A stretch of 31,676 bases of DNA from Plakobranchus ocellatus. Its lineage: Eukaryota > Mollusca > Gastropoda > Plakobranchidae. Where the stretch lies: the NCBI GenBank assembly GCA_019648995.1, contig BLXT01007679.1, positions 113,445 to 145,120 of the forward strand. Direction: 5' to 3'. The position numbers and the translations under genes are program-made. Every line of letters begins with the position of its first letter. Within the stretch, counting starts at the first letter, position 1. Under the pieces are notes generated by a model that was given only the letters and a program-made list of their open reading frames with translations, had not been told where the DNA came from and made no database searches. Below, one piece after another: positions 24,001-30,438 of the stretch.

Positions 24001-25525
24001 AAAACTTGAATGATTTTAAGAGCACACATGCCAGGTCTAGAATAGGATTATATATAGATTTAGATTCAATGCTTTTTTGGTTCTATACATAAACTTTTAT
24101 TGTTTTCACCAAACAGTGGAAAGGAAGGGATCATAAGAAGAGGTAGAATGTTTAATATTGCACTAAATGGAAAGCTGCATTTATCAAGCAAGCCAATGTT
24201 CAGATTTGATTCAGTCAGACTGCACTATAGGTCCCTGTTTCAATGTTTAGTTATATTTTTAGACATTTTTTAGTCTTCACCGAGGCGCAGATTAGATCTA
24301 ACCTAGACCGTAGACCTTTGCAAGATCAAAGCCAAGGTTTATTACCTCATTAAAGCTTTGAAAAATTAGCCTTGTTGAGGAAATAATAATTTTTAAAATG
24401 CAATATTGAATAAAGAGAACATCAAGTCCAAGTATATTGAAGTAGCCTTTGAAAGAATTTTATAGAATAGTAATGGGAATCCTGACATAGAAGTATGATG
24501 CCTCAGGCCTTTAATGTGATGTTCTTATTTTGATATGCTGATTTTGAAAGTTCATACCTTTCTCATCTGATATTGATATCATTAAGTCATATTTGCAATT
24601 AATTATATCCCACCACAATCTAGACTAGTTTTCTTTATATTTAATGTACAGTGGGTTATAATTTTGGGCCGCGCACTTGTGTCCACATACACTTGTCTCA
24701 CATAGGTTTTTTTCATGCGACCTTTTATTTTGTGAGATAGATTTTGAGTTTTATACACTGTAGTGCTCCTTTAAAAAGATTTATGTCGAGACCCTAAGTC
24801 TGCAGGTCTTTAAGGCTTAATAAATGGTGATATTATTGGACTTATGGCAGCAAGTAGGGAGATACTTTCTTGCATTTTTTAAAGCCGAAAATTCATTAAT
24901 TAGCCTCTGATATTATACGTTAATGTTATGGAATGTTTATGGTATGTAATTAAGGTGTAAAATGGTTTATCCATGCACATTTAACAATACTGGCATATTC
25001 CTGTAAGACTTTCTAAATTCCTGTGAGTAGTGGTGCATATTCCTGTGAGCACAATTTGGGGTTGGCAGGTCTGTAATCCTTTAATCCACCACAGATTTTT
25101 TTAAATTTTTTTTTTTTAACTTTTGTTGTTTTGCATTATAAAGCTGAGAAAACATTATTTGTTAAAGAAAAAAGAAATAAGAACCAATGGCAACTTTCTA
25201 AGTCCATCGTTGTTGTAATTTATTTTCTTTAGTATGCCATACCAGAGCTTTTCATTAAAATGTTTGTAAATTGAGAGAAACAGTTGAAATCTTTCTCAGA
25301 AAAGTAGGAGTTAAAATATCTATTTAATTCAGTAGCTAGTCACATTAAATAAAGGTAAATTAAGAAGATTTTATGAACACATTCGAGAATTGTACTTGAA
25401 ATTTGATCATTTTCATCTTTGTATAACTCTAGGTTGTTAAAGAGTCAGATGTAAGGGAATTCTTTGAGCGCATGCATCAACGAAGGAGGGAAAGAATGCA
25501 ACTTCCACAGCACAACTGCAGATAA
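806..25525 (+). CDS. UBR7: UBR7 orthologue: UBR-box and PHD-finger putative E3 ubiquitin ligase (gene span, 5' incomplete)
   Basis: Ten exons (806-933, 1940-2000, 2522-2617, 5591-5644, 6610-6715, 11538-11818, 15187-15402, 20078-20246, 20538-20599, 25433-25525) join in phase into 421 codons plus TAA. Domain order matches UBR7: UBR box (residues 1-59; Cys/His at 11, 14, 23, 26, 30, 31, 34, 47, 49), atypical PHD finger (about 82-143), variable Ser/Asn/acidic linker (about 149-280), conserved FWSEGWRSKLCRC motif (about 297-309) and a helical RVQQIE-type C-terminal region. In vertebrates UBR7 is a nuclear protein whose PHD finger has been linked to histone H2B monoubiquitination and which associates with histone chaperones; it is not a classical N-degron binder. 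Function here is inferred by orthology. The start codon and first UBR-box Cys are not in the recognised exons. Vertebrate UBR7 is about 425 residues in full, so this version is somewhat longer, mainly in the linker. Confidence 0.95.
934..1939 (+). other. UBR7 intron a
   Basis: A 1006-nt GT-AG intron. It contains a 31-bp direct tandem duplication at 1535-1595 and a T-tract around 1765-1780. No other feature is visible. Confidence 0.85.
1535..1595. repeat. 31-bp tandem duplication
   Basis: A unit beginning ACCACACCCTTCTATCAGTC occurs at 1535-1565 and again, almost exactly, at 1566-1595. It is a simple two-copy local duplication inside an intron. Confidence 0.9.
1940..2000 (+). CDS. UBR7: UBR7 exon b: end of UBR box
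   Basis: The acceptor is TTTCAAG and the donor is AAG|GTAATA; the exon is 61 nt. The first base completes the Arg codon from the previous exon, giving TKR-HFKCDCGNEKF. The C-D-C-G motif (C47, C49) supplies the last zinc ligands of the UBR box, and C59 follows. It ends in phase 0. Confidence 0.95.
2001..2521 (+). other. UBR7 intron b
   Basis: A 521-nt GT-AG intron ending TTCTTTCACAG. It is AT-rich and I see no further structure in it. Confidence 0.85.
2522..2617 (+). CDS. UBR7: UBR7 exon c: first zinc ligands of PHD finger
   Basis: A 96-nt exon (32 codons), phase 0 at both ends, with acceptor CACAG and donor TCT|GTAAGT. It encodes EKKDLNSRNRYNQNF, then YCTCSRPYPDEEDS. The C83-x-C85 pair starts the PHD finger. 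The RYNQNFCGLYC stretch parallels vertebrate UBR7 KYNDNF.GLYC. Confidence 0.95.
2618..5590 (+). other. UBR7 intron c
   Basis: A 2973-nt GT-AG intron. It contains a roughly 300-bp tandem duplication (4525-5134). A patch of slightly higher GC at about 4060-4200 shows no recognisable coding frame. The remainder is unremarkable AT-rich sequence. Confidence 0.85.
4525..5134. repeat. Tandem duplication, period about 312 bp
   Basis: The first unit starts at 4525 (GAATTTATGAGCTTATCGAT) and the second at 4837 (GAATTTATGGGCTTATCGAT). They stay alignable through the GTTTTGCAGGAAAAGCAATC segment and into the following A-rich stretch. Differences are scattered substitutions and homopolymer-length changes, so the duplication is not brand new. 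It lies wholly inside the intron. Confidence 0.92.
5591..5644 (+). CDS. UBR7: UBR7 exon d: PHD-finger core
   Basis: A 54-nt exon of 18 codons, phase 0 at both ends, with acceptor CTTCTCAG and donor CGG|GTAAAA. It encodes VEDEMIQCIVCEDWYHGR. C103 and C106 with the aromatic-His motif W109-Y-H111 form the PHD core. The sequence is nearly identical to vertebrate UBR7 (DEMIQC.VCEDW.HGR). Confidence 0.95.
5645..6609 (+). other. UBR7 intron d
   Basis: A 965-nt GT-AG intron ending ATTCTTTAG. It contains a short degenerate GTAGTAGTGATAGCAGTAGC stretch near 5932-5956. I see nothing else in it. Confidence 0.8.
6610..6715 (+). CDS. UBR7: UBR7 exon e: end of PHD finger
   Basis: A 106-nt exon with acceptor TTCTTTAG and donor CAT|GTAAGT. 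It starts in phase 0 and leaves one base for the next codon. It encodes HLRTEVPDSSDYHEMICAGC followed by MSKYSFLWAY. H114 occupies the place of the usual PHD Cys after W-x-H, and C130-x2-C133 closes the zinc sites. The CMxxYSFLWAY end matches the family (CMKRCSFLWAY in vertebrates). Confidence 0.95.
6716..11537 (+). other. UBR7 intron e (4.8 kb)
   Basis: The GT-AG boundaries are GTAAGT and CTTAAAG. Its contents are a short near-repeat at about 6945-7010 (two TTTTAATTTTAG-containing units), many AGATCT/CTAGA oligomers around 8200-8500, and a degenerate tRNA-SINE at about 10375-10497. Short open frames on either strand (for example 7134-7406 minus, 10593-10946 plus) show no domain I can name. 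Confidence 0.75.
10375..10497 (+). mobile_element. Degenerate tRNA-derived SINE copy
   Basis: The region aligns by eye with the better-preserved copy at 30297. Shared blocks are a GGATAGC A-box-like segment, TAGATCTG, a B-box-like GATTCGAACCAC at 10429-10440, CACCA, and a tRNA-unrelated body (AAAGCCAGAGATTACTC versus AAAACCTGAGATCACC, then TTGTTG-GACA). The B box has lost the first G of GGTTCGA. It is decayed and probably inactive. Confidence 0.6.
11538..11818 (+). CDS. UBR7: UBR7 exon f: variable linker
   Basis: A 281-nt exon. Its first two bases complete a Leu codon and it ends in phase 0 at GAG|GTAATA. It encodes about 94 residues that are Ser/Asn/Asp/Glu-rich, with stretches such as NSHSSNTSGN, VSNNSSLEHSS and EDNSSESSTSD. 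This is a probably disordered linker between the PHD finger and the C-terminal conserved block. Linker sequence is poorly conserved in the family, so the assignment rests on position, phase and an uninterrupted frame. The acceptor (TTAAAG) is weak but gives the correct phase. Confidence 0.88.
12009..12259. mobile_element. 251-bp MITE with 12-bp perfect TIRs and AAACAT target duplication
   Basis: The left end CAGTGCTTCCAA (12009-12020) is the exact reverse complement of the right end TTGGAAGCACTG (12248-12259). AAACAT flanks both sides directly (12003-12008 and 12260-12265). There is no coding capacity. The left arm contains a 45-bp near-tandem duplication (12006-12050 and 12051-12095). The interior has two GC hairpins: GGGGG/CCCCC at 12155-12171 and AGGGC-GTT-GCCCT at 12184-12196. 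CAGTG termini resemble hAT-type ends, but hAT duplications are normally 8 bp, so the superfamily is left open. Confidence 0.88.
14093..14266. repeat. TAGATCT oligomer cluster
   Basis: Overlapping TCTAGATCTAGATCTAGA-type runs occur at 14098-14115, with a shorter CAGATCTAGATCTA at 14251-14264. Related AGATCT/CTAGA words are frequent at 8200-8500 and again at 19452-19470 inside the TTAA element. This is a simple-sequence family rather than a transposon. Confidence 0.7.
14262..14447 (-). other. Unassigned coding-like open stretch, minus strand
   Basis: About 61 codons are open on the minus strand, ending at TAG (complement of 14262-14264). The frame has one internal Met only and an in-frame TAA just upstream. 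The residues are not AT-driven: an acidic run HEDEDAYDMNNHNDPQGYP follows a stretch reading LLNQFIVNHFVSED. It could be a decayed transposase fragment, an exon of a nested gene or chance. I do not recognise it. Confidence 0.3.
15021..15056. repeat. (TA)n microsatellite
   Basis: An uninterrupted TA dinucleotide run is followed by CACATATATGG, inside intron f. Confidence 0.9.
15187..15402 (+). CDS. UBR7: UBR7 exon g: basic patch and WRSKLC motif
   Basis: A 216-nt exon (72 codons), phase 0 at both ends, with donor ATG|GTGAGC. It starts GPPVKKLKADEEF, where PPVKKLK is a plausible nuclear-localisation patch. It continues through an acidic segment (KKYEDEEGDE) to the conserved block CATFWSEGWRSKLCRCTECM. 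In vertebrate UBR7 the equivalent is TYWPLNWRSKLCTCQDCM; the C-x-C-x2-C spacing is kept. Confidence 0.95.
15403..17266 (+). other. UBR7 intron g, portion before the first exon 8 copy
   Basis: The intron begins GTGAGC. It contains a palindromic-looking ATTACGAA-rich patch (15450-15530), a 193-bp two-unit repeat (about 15901-16280), and copy 1 of the segment repeated after the gap. It ends TTCAACAG at 17266. No gene is visible on the minus strand. Confidence 0.8.
15901..16280. repeat. Two-unit tandem repeat, period about 193 bp
   Basis: ACTGATGCTGTAG at 15914 recurs as ACTGATGCAGTAG at 16107. The units then share CATTCAATTGGTACTCTTA, TGGCTTATGTCGT, GAAGATTGAATTTTATCAAG and ACCTACAAACTT...TTTTAGTCAGTAC. 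Unit 2 has lost about 11 bases (CTTCAACACCGC-type). A further copy begins after the gap at 18201. Confidence 0.9.
16101..17336. repeat. Gap-flanking duplication, copy 1 (empty TTAA site)
   Basis: The sequence from TATATACTGATG through the intron end and the first 70 bases of exon 8 matches 18196-20147, with few substitutions and small indels. At 17096-17099 a single TTAA marks the site where copy 2 carries the 685-bp insertion. The N gap truncates this copy. Confidence 0.93.
17267..17336 (+). CDS. UBR7: Duplicate 5' part of UBR7 exon 8, truncated by the gap
   Basis: Seventy bases following a CAACAG acceptor are identical to the start of the exon at 20078 (EMYEDRNIEYLIDDEDTMQA...). The N run begins at 17337, so whether this copy has a donor is unknown. 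Either this or the 20078 copy could be the one joined to exon g; both start in the same phase. It is most simply an allelic duplicate in the assembly. Confidence 0.7.
17337..18117. other. Assembly gap (781 N)
   Basis: A run of 781 unknown bases. The open frames that appear to cross it are artefacts. The odd length suggests an estimated rather than a fixed placeholder gap. Confidence 1.
18118..18195. mobile_element. Probable end of an unidentified DNA element abutting the gap
   Basis: The first 78 bases after the gap have no counterpart in copy 1. They consist of TCCTGTTTT-spaced units and end TGCCTGGCAAGTCTG immediately before the duplicated sequence resumes at TATATACTG. On the minus strand the end reads CAGACTTGCCAGG, similar to CAGACCTGCCAACC at 25073. 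This suggests a second insertion polymorphism hidden mostly in the gap. Confidence 0.4.
18196..20147. repeat. Gap-flanking duplication, copy 2 (carries 685-bp insertion)
   Basis: This copy is colinear with 16101-17336: CAGTAC TTGGACCATCTCAAGC, the AAAGCAGAATGTAAATG segment, the GCAGTATAGGTTTATTG segment and the exon 8 start all recur. Differences include a lost CAATTGAAT near 18606, a restored GCAACACCG at 18308, about 25 extra bases before the exon acceptor, and the TTAA insertion at 19202-19886. Confidence 0.93.
19202..19886. mobile_element. 685-bp non-autonomous DNA transposon with TTAA target duplication
   Basis: TTAA at 19198-19201 and 19887-19890 flank a segment absent from copy 1, where one TTAA stands at 17096. 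The ends are short inverted repeats, CTGATAG... and ...TATCAG. The right part is GC-rich, with repeated GGGCGATAGCGGGCG / GGCGGGCGATAACGC and inverted GGGCGCTCCCGCC. TTAA duplication is the hallmark of piggyBac and also of Kolobok elements. On the minus strand at about 19430-19560 an acidic Ser/Asp/Glu-rich frame (DDESDVNFDVEEGEGD) resembles the acidic start of piggyBac-type transposases. That resemblance is compositional only. No intact transposase is present. Confidence 0.8.
20078..20246 (+). CDS. UBR7: UBR7 exon 8 (exon h)
   Basis: A 169-nt exon with a CAACAG acceptor and a CAAG|GTCAGT donor. It starts in phase 0 and leaves one base. It encodes EMYEDRNIEYLIDDEDTMQ, an acidic/Ala helix (CETEKNAVADDEANAAAFAS) and MGRVQQIEVAQ. 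These match vertebrate UBR7 (LFLTDEYDTVLAYENKG..., SSMNRVQQVE). An alternative donor at GAG|GTAGCT (20235) would break phase with the next exon. Confidence 0.95.
20247..20537 (+). other. UBR7 intron h (291 nt)
   Basis: A short GT-AG intron with GTCAGT donor and TTGGTATAG acceptor. No other content is visible. Confidence 0.9.
20538..20599 (+). CDS. UBR7: UBR7 exon i: C-terminal helix
   Basis: A 62-nt exon with TATAG acceptor and AAG|GTAATT donor. Its first two bases complete a Gly codon, then it reads LMDFKSELNEFLQGFAREGK and ends in phase 0. Vertebrate UBR7 has the parallel YNDLKTELKDYLKRFADEG. An amphipathic helix is likely. Confidence 0.95.
22612..23320. repeat. Diverged segmental duplication with rearranged second copy
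   Basis: Block A (22612-22730: ATCTTATAAATAAT to CCCTATCATCCAATCT) recurs at about 22930-23061. Block B (22731-22844: ACATTATGCATGATGCAGTA to GCGGCCCTAGCTTTAA) recurs at 23204-23317. A and B are adjacent in copy 1 but separated by about 142 bases in copy 2. Substitutions are moderate. Confidence 0.88.
23400..23865 (-). pseudogene. Possible decayed coding remnant, minus strand, unassigned
   Basis: On the minus strand an open frame of 74 codons (23865 to 23641) has balanced, non-AT-driven composition (for example SPIGVIHFRPYFIGPTQSGL). A further frame to about 23350 reads ASVSLPSDYCKPRRTTLKSK and ends GQRKHQNIA-stop. Stops and frame changes separate them. It may be a degraded transposable-element gene. 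I do not recognise a family, and chance is possible. Confidence 0.25.
24991..25073. mobile_element. Probable element terminus with spaced TCCTGT units
   Basis: Three ATTCCTGTRAG-type units lead into TTGGGGTTGGCAGGTCTG, ending at 25073. Read on the minus strand, the end is CAGACCTGCCAACCCC. This resembles the end at 18195 (CAGACTTGCCAGG). The other end of the element was not identified. Confidence 0.35.
25433..25525 (+). CDS. UBR7: UBR7 last exon: C-terminus and stop
   Basis: The acceptor is AACTCTAG, phase 0, and the stop is TAA at 25523-25525. It encodes VVKESDVREFFERMHQRRRE and ends LPQHNCR. Vertebrate UBR7 ends with the same pattern (VVKREDIQQFFEEF, a basic run, then a short tail). The basic QRRRER stretch may aid nuclear retention. 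Confidence 0.95.
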   Translation, partial: VVKESDVREFFERMHQRRRERMQLPQHNCR

Positions 25526-25774
25526 ACTGAAATTATTTTTGTTATTGCTTTGTTTATCTTTGCTTACTCAATGGCTATTATATGTACATGTATTTATAAA
25601 AACATCAGAGGTGTTTTGTATTTATGGTGATTCTTTCCCCAAACATCTATTTCAACATCTTGTTTTTAGGAATAAAGTTTCTATGTTCAACATTGGCATC
25701 ACAAGTATCATCGGTGTCATAGGAGCAAGAAGATTTAAGAGTAGCAAAGGATGTTAAAGCTTCAATTTCTTTTG

Positions 25775-25780
25775 AATAAA
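25775..25780 (+). terminator. Poly(A) signal AATAAA (proximal)
   Basis: A canonical hexamer 250 bases after the UBR7 stop. It would give a short 3'UTR. Confidence 0.5.
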
Positions 25781-25967
25781 CTCAAATGTTCAATTTGTAA
25801 GTGTGCTAAGATGTAAAAGTATTTTTTTGTAAGAAATATGTTGAAGAATTTTTAAGAATGGGAACAAACACTATGGATAACGTAAGCTTTATAAATTTGT
25901 GGAGATTGTTTACAAATATCGAAAATGTTTACCCTTTATTTGTGCAAATCTTCCTTTTGTTTCGAAA

Positions 25968-25973
25968 AATAAA
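25968..25973 (+). terminator. Poly(A) signal AATAAA (middle)
   Basis: A canonical hexamer in an A-rich stretch. T-rich sequence follows within 40 bases. Confidence 0.45.
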
Positions 25974-26029
25974 AAGAAATTGGAACATGGTACAACTCTT
26001 TCTTAAGGTGCTTCCTTCTTTTTAATTTC

Positions 26030-26035
26030 AATAAA
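26030..26035 (+). terminator. Poly(A) signal AATAAA (distal, favoured)
   Basis: The hexamer is followed 30-57 bases later by GGTGTTTTCTCCCTTTGTTT, a typical downstream GU/U-rich element. This makes it the best-supported cleavage region. Confidence 0.6.
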
Positions 26036-27330
26036 TGTTATTGAAGATGTTCAGTGCAGTGGAGCTGGTGTTTTCTCCCTTTGTTTGTTGTCGCAGTTCA
26101 CAGTAATTGAGAGGCTACTACTTGTACCAATTCATGTGTTAATGGCTATCCATTGATCAAATTTAAAGAAGTTTAAATTAACATTGCAAAAAGTGTATAA
26201 GGAAATTACTTAAAATTTACCCTTTAACGAGGACCCATTGGAAATTACTTCTTTTATTCTTGTAGTTAGGGGTTTTTAGTTTAACATCAATTATAAGATC
26301 CCCACCTCATTAACTGCTTCATTCTCCTTTATAATACAAATGATTTATTATAGTACATAGCCTCAGTGGTTTCACTTAGAGTAGGTACCCAAACCGGCCA
26401 TCAGCTGCGCTGAGGCCTACCTTTTCCTTGAAAAATTTTAACTTTGAACTTGTGGATGCGTTTTTGTTTTGTCCTCAACGTTTATAAACTGCACATGAAA
26501 AGAAAGATCTGTTCTTCCTGCTCATGTAGGTTATTGTTTTATTTCAATCTGTTGATTATTATTGTTTTTTTTTTTTTTTTAATTTTTTAAAATCAACCCC
26601 TGTAACATGGTTTACAGCAGCCGGGAGCATGTGAGGGTGACCCCCCTCTCTTTAAGTTTGTGTGCTATTTACGCCATGCTTTGTGATGACCCACTTTTTG
26701 CTGAGTTGAAAGCTCAAGAAATGAAGCTTTATTTTGGTTTAACTTTCATTTGGGCCATTAGGGTATTAAGTATTAAAATTCTCTTTTCTATTTTTCGTGA
26801 AGATAGGAGGATTTTGTTTAAAAAAAACCCACATAATTATAGCTATATAATAAGAAAGCCCATCTATTTTTCTAAATCATCTCAAAGTTCAAAACTTATC
26901 TGTCAAATGGCATCGACTGCATTTGCAATTACATTGACACCTCTATCAATATGTCTATTTTTGTGAAGTCCCGTTGGGTTCGGTAGGCTAGGCCTAAGCC
27001 TGGTCAGAATGGACTGCTAGGCTCTAAGCAGTTGTTTAAGGATCGGTATTTTTGACTTGCAAGAATGGATAAGAAATGCTATGTTTTTATAACCTAGGAT
27101 GTTACGAGAAAGCAGAAATTATTACATGTATATGAATGGTGTCTTAATTGACGGATGTGTATCGCGGTAGCAATGTTGGGTGAGACACAGATCTAATCCC
27201 GAGATCGAAAGACCCAATGCAGAGAGGGAAATCACTTGAACAGTCAATTTTCTAATTGTGTGCTCTAGGGACTAGGGAGACAAAGAATAGTTCAAACGAA
27301 AGCTGAAAAGCTAATCTTTGTTGAGAATTT

Positions 27331-27350
27331 TTTATTTGCGCGCAAATAAA
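27331..27350. repeat. 20-bp perfect palindrome
   Basis: TTTATTTGCG followed by CGCAAATAAA is fully self-complementary with no spacer. Its function is unknown. Confidence 0.95.
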
Positions 27351-29129
27351 TGTTTTGGGGGCTTTATTTTTGCTTTAAAAATTGGTCACATGACTTTGTT
27401 GAACGACCGGGTCTTTCTAGCAGTTTGTCTTGGTCTCTTGAGGTGAATGGTGGCTTTATGTAAACAAGGATAATGGGATAAAAATTTATAAAAGAAATAG
27501 TTACTTAGAAGATTTTATAATAACGTTGGTTCATTGTTTTGTAGCTGAACTTTACTGTAGTTAATCGTGGAAATGTTGACTATGCTGCTAAAAATTAGTT
27601 TCTAGTAAGAGAATTTATTATGATTGAAACTGATCACCCTTGAGTGTCACTTTCAGTAGTCCTAGTTGTAATTGTAAGCATTCTCTCGCCTGGCCTAACC
27701 ATAATTGTAGATCTAGAAAGTGCAATGTCAAATTAACATTAAAATAGATAAATAGGCCTCTCCATGCTATTTTTTTTTGGCACTCATTTTTCACCGCTAC
27801 ACTTCATCATATAAATAATTTTGTTTTATTCAATTCTTTTTTTTTTTTTTTTTTGTGGCGGCTGAAAATGAAATGAAATTTGTAATAATATTTATATTAT
27901 TAGTAATATAGAAAAATGTAAGGGAATCGATGCATTTATTTACAGGGCTTTTTATTTTATGTTATGTATTTTAATTAGCTTGGTCCCAGTGAAGAATAAT
28001 AAAAATTCCTCTCTAATTTTATTTTTTCCTCTCTAAATTCTCTTAACCTGTCATATTCGCAAAATAGTAAAAGCTCAAGTACACCCTTATATTTTTTGCC
28101 TTTTTCTTTAACTGCCCTTCCACCGCCAGCGCCCTGCCCCCCCTATACACGCACAAATACATTTTTAGAACTTCAAAAAAGTTAACCGATAGAAGCATGC
28201 AATAAAACTAGAAGAATAAAATGAAAGAAGCAAACACTACAGCAAGAATCTTAACAACAAAATAAAGCATGCATGGAATCTGTACCATGTTTTTCTCTTA
28301 ACAGTGTTTTCAAGGGCTAACTTTTTTTAACACTTTGTAACAAAAGTATGACGGAATTTCCTTGCTCTACTTCATGATTTGGTCAATATGTGAAATGAAA
28401 ATTATAATCCTCTTATAGATTAAGATTTTGTTTCCAGTTAGACAATCTGGGGAATTATTTGAATTACTTACAACTACATTACACTTGGCTTGAAATTCAT
28501 GATTTCGATTTTTGTTTTAAATTTCCACAGCTTTCATTCTTTCCCCATAAATTAATCATTGTTTCAATTTATATGCTGACAAAGACATTTAAGCAATCTT
28601 TAAATATTAATTTCATACCAATTTTGTTTCTTTCTGTCCATTAGTTGTTTTTTTTTTTTTTCTTGAATTTTGAATTTAAAAAAAAAATGAGATTTTTTAC
28701 CTCCCTTGGCAAAATGTGCAAATTTGCACGGAAAGCCATATACATTTCAGAAAATAAATATCTTAAGACTGAGTGAGTGTCTGATAATCTTAAAAAAAAT
28801 AGGCATCAAATATATATATGTACATGAGAAGATGCTCAGAAAATTAAAAGGCTGTGGCCCTGTATTTGGGAAAGTTATGGGGGTATAAACATGCTATAGT
28901 GTAACATTGCCAAGAATCGCACAAAATTTATTCTTTAAAAAATTAATAAAATCCGTAAATATATTGACTTACAACTATGAATTTGGTACAAAAATTCTTA
29001 GAATAAAAAATCTATCCATTTCAGAGGTTATTTTATTGATATGATTTTTTATAATGTAAATCAAATTTTTGTTTTGGGTACCTACTTAAAGTCAAAGTAT
29101 ATAAGGAAAAGAATCAGCTGGATACTGTA

Positions 29130-29675
29130 GGGCTAATGTTAGTGTTGTGGATAAAATTTTTTTGGTAATTAATTACAAGTTGCAAAGAGAAAAAATAAAT
29201 CTCAACAAAGGCTGATTTCTCAAAATTCATAAAAATGCATATCCTCAATGTTTGCTGTTCCCTGAGATAATACTATTGCTTGGGATTTTCTTTCACAAAT
29301 GATTTTCTATAATATAAGGGCATATTTTGAGACACAAAAAGAAGGAAAAGGTTTTCACCAAAGTTTCTATAACCATGGAGTTATGGACCTTTGGTATTGA
29401 AAGAATTGAAAAATATCTTTTTTTTTTTTTTTAAGTTTTGGTTCCCTTGAGTAGCCAATCATGTACTTTGATGGGAAATAAAGTTGAATGTTCTGGGTCA
29501 GATATATCGTCTTGGAAAAATATTTTCTTGGAATTAATTACATGTTCAAAGAACAAAGGGGAAAAAAAAATTCAAGTCTGGTTTCTCCATGTTTATCAAT
29601 TAGAAATGCATTCACACACACAGTTTTCAGGTCCCCGAGACATTGTGCTTTGAACTTTCTTTCATAAGTGACATG
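29130..29675. repeat. Weak, old two-copy duplication
   Basis: About 29148-29320 and 29508-29675 share order and words: AATTAATTACA-GTT-CAAAGA, TTTCTC, AATGCAT, then TTTCTTTCA-AA-TGA. Many substitutions and indels separate them. By-eye alignment only. Confidence 0.35.
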
Positions 29676-30296
29676 AATGATTTAAACCTTTCTTTCTTAT
29701 ATGGTTCAGAGCTAAAGTAAAGGAAACCAAAATTAAGCATGGCAGATCTGACATTAAAAAGAGATTGATTAAAATCCCGAAGAATGAAGGACAATCTGGA
29801 CATGTATAATGCACAACATTAAAAAAAACTTGGTGATGCCTTGCATTTTTTTTGCAGAAGGTTAAGGAAAACCTTTGAATATGAATGAACATAATCTGAT
29901 CGCTGAATCCCGAAATTAAACATAAAACAAGGCAAATTGAATCAAACAAGTTTGCTATTGTTGTTGGCACGATGCCTCAAAATGTAAGCATACATGCCAG
30001 CTTCTAGGCTGTAGTGGAAATAAATGTAAATACATCCCAATGGCCTGATCCAGCTTCTTGAATTTCTCTCAAACATTAAATAAATCTTCAAGTTAAGGTT
30101 GTCATAGCTGTTTGCAAAATGTTTCTAATCCGATCAGAACATGTAATTTTTATATTATAAAATTTCGATTAAGTTAATGGTTTTTGTTCACTTTATTATT
30201 TTGCCTGGTTTTACGATTTAAGTCCAAAGTCGGTGGTTATACTAGGGCATTTATAATTTATTTTTAAAACTTGGACACATTCTGCTTTTTATGTGG

Positions 30297-30438
30297 GAGC
30301 GTTGGTGGCACAGTTGATAGCAAATCCGCTTGAGATCTGCAGGGACCTTCGCGGGTTCGAACTCCATCACCAGCACCCTATCTTTACGGAGGATCTGAAA
30401 ACCTGAGATCACCTTGTTGTGGACAGGCTACATATAAT
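30297..30438 (+). mobile_element. tRNA-derived SINE
   Basis: The head has the RNA polymerase III internal promoter boxes of a tRNA: an A-box-like GTGGCACAGTTGATAG (30307-30322) and a B box GGGTTCGAACTCC (30353-30365). A CACCAGCACCC end follows, then a tRNA-unrelated body (AAAACCTGAGATCACCTTGT). The head does not fold as a full functional tRNA, because the acceptor ends do not pair well. A diverged relative lies at 10375. Confidence 0.8.

Larger units (their letters stand above)
20600..25432 (+). other. UBR7 intron i (4.8 kb)
   Basis: A GT-AG intron ending AACTCTAG. It holds a G-run (21472-21481), a segmental duplication at 22612-23320, a coding-like minus-strand stretch around 23400-23865, and an element end near 25073. 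Stretches 20600-22600 and 23870-24980 show no gene or repeat I can name. Confidence 0.75.
25526..26055 (+). other. UBR7: UBR7 3' untranslated region
   Basis: Sequence after the stop contains two AUUUA pentamers (about 25592 and 25620) and three AATAAA signals. The end near 26055 is inferred from the last signal and the GT/T-rich region at about 26065-26092 that follows it. An open frame of 97 codons that starts upstream in the last exon is a shadow in another frame. Confidence 0.65.
26056..30296. other. Downstream intergenic region
   Basis: No convincing gene is visible on either strand. Open frames such as 26607-26966 (plus, 119 codons) and 29662-29970 (minus, 102 codons) have hydrophobic or AT-driven composition, no recognisable domain and no splice-consistent partners. 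Other contents are long T/A tracts, a 20-bp palindrome at 27331-27350, and weakly similar stretches at 29130-29320 and 29500-29675. Confidence 0.6.

Noticed and set aside
25464-25757. 97-codon frame across the UBR7 last exon and 3'UTR
   Set aside because: It is a shadow frame. The UBR7 frame with matching C-terminus and stop occupies the exon portion.
26607-26966. 119-codon plus-strand open frame downstream of UBR7
   Set aside because: It has no recognisable domain, hydrophobic/AT-driven residues, no clear promoter or splice context, and lies next to a long T-tract. It is probably chance.
29662-29970. 102-codon minus-strand open frame
   Set aside because: It has no domain, and it overlaps part of a weak old duplication. 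The composition is consistent with chance.
30297-30380. Functional tRNA gene
   Set aside because: The A and B boxes are present, but the acceptor ends do not pair properly. A non-tRNA body shared with another copy follows, so it fits a SINE better.
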